A DNA stretch of 5,392 nt from Methylibium sp964622685 (GTDB lineage: Bacteria > Pseudomonadota > Gammaproteobacteria > Burkholderiales > Burkholderiaceae_C): contig CAZUUU010000219.1 of assembly GCA_964622685.1 (NCBI GenBank), forward strand, positions 1 to 5,392. Direction: 5' to 3'. The first letter of the stretch is position 1; the number at the start of each line of letters is the position of its first letter. The position numbers and the translations under genes are program-made. The notes under the pieces are model-generated. The model saw nothing but the letters and a program-made list of their open reading frames with translations. It ran no database searches and was not told where the DNA came from. This document shows, one piece after another, positions 5,278 through 5,392 of this stretch.

Positions 5278-5392
5278 CTAGCGCCGCTTGCCGCCCAGCA
5301 GCCCACCGAGCACGCCGCGGATGATCTCGCGGCCGACCGTCGTGCCCATGGTGCGCACGGCCGACTTGGCCATCGACTCGGCCAGGCCTTCG
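5278..5392 (-). CDS. HerA-like helicase (DUF853), C-terminal fragment
   Basis: Only the last 37 codons plus a TAG stop (5280-5278) are present; the gene continues past the right edge. The visible end, EGLAESMAKSAVRTMG followed by TTVGREIIRGVLGGLLGGKRR, resembles the conserved basic, glycine-rich tail of bacterial HerA-like ATPases of the DUF853/YjgR type, which close with an (I/V)GRxIxRGxLGxLxGGKRR-like pattern. The catalytic Walker motifs would lie outside the window, so the call rests on the tail alone. HerA-type ATPases are DNA-translocating motors in archaea; the function of the bacterial DUF853 branch is poorly defined. The stop is 31 bases upstream of the methyltransferase start. It is probably a resident housekeeping neighbour marking the edge of the pigment cluster, although read-through into the operon is possible. 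Confidence 0.68.
   Translation of the reverse strand, partial: EGLAESMAKSAVRTMGTTVGREIIRGVLGGLLGGKRR

Noticed and set aside
5264..5280. Intrinsic terminator after the HerA-like gene
   Set aside because: The stem is only 5 bp and no T-run follows on the minus strand.
5247..5306. Earlier in-frame start for the methyltransferase at 5306
   Set aside because: It would overlap the HerA-like coding end and adds a Cys/Arg/Ser-rich stretch unlike the family.
1..5392. tRNA, rRNA, CRISPR array, insertion sequence or attachment site
   Set aside because: No cloverleaf with a T-loop consensus, no regularly spaced repeats, no transposase motifs and no terminal inverted repeats were seen; coding sequence fills the window.

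Overview
The window is about 70% G+C and fully packed. Every gene I can support lies on the minus strand, so transcription runs from right to left. The codon use, the HerA-like C-terminus at the right edge and the gene families suggest a high-GC betaproteobacterium (Burkholderiales-like). A high-GC gammaproteobacterium such as a xanthomonad relative cannot be excluded. No taxonomic marker gene is present, so this placement is inference.

Layout in transcription order (right to left): (1) the last 37 codons of a HerA-like (DUF853) ATPase, 5278-5392; (2) a 31-bp gap with a short inverted repeat and an extended -10-like sequence, TGCGATAAT; (3) a class I SAM-dependent methyltransferase, 4476-5246; (4) a flavin-dependent halogenase-like protein, 3121-4479; (5) a chorismatase of the XanB2/Hyg5/FkbO family, 2078-3118; (6) a MipA/OmpV-type outer-membrane protein, 1248-2081; (7) a PlsC-type acyltransferase, 491-1243; (8) the N-terminal 164 codons of a family 2 glycosyltransferase, cut by the left edge, 1-494. 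Genes 3 to 8 are joined by 4-bp ATGA overlaps or gaps of 2 to 4 bp, so they almost certainly form one operon. No stretch of 300 bases lacks a gene.

The set reads as part of an aryl polyene (xanthomonadin/arcuflavin-type) pigment cluster. The chorismatase would turn chorismate into 3-hydroxybenzoate, the aromatic starter. The methyltransferase could O-methylate the phenol and the halogenase-like enzyme could brominate or chlorinate the ring. This matches the 3-methoxy-4-bromophenyl head known for xanthomonadin I. The acyltransferase and glycosyltransferase are typical aryl polyene partners thought to attach the polyene to an outer-membrane lipid or sugar anchor, and the MipA/OmpV protein adds an outer-membrane component. 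The ketosynthases, acyl carrier proteins, dehydratases, ketoreductase and exporter that such a cluster needs are not in the window. They should lie beyond the left edge if the interpretation is right.
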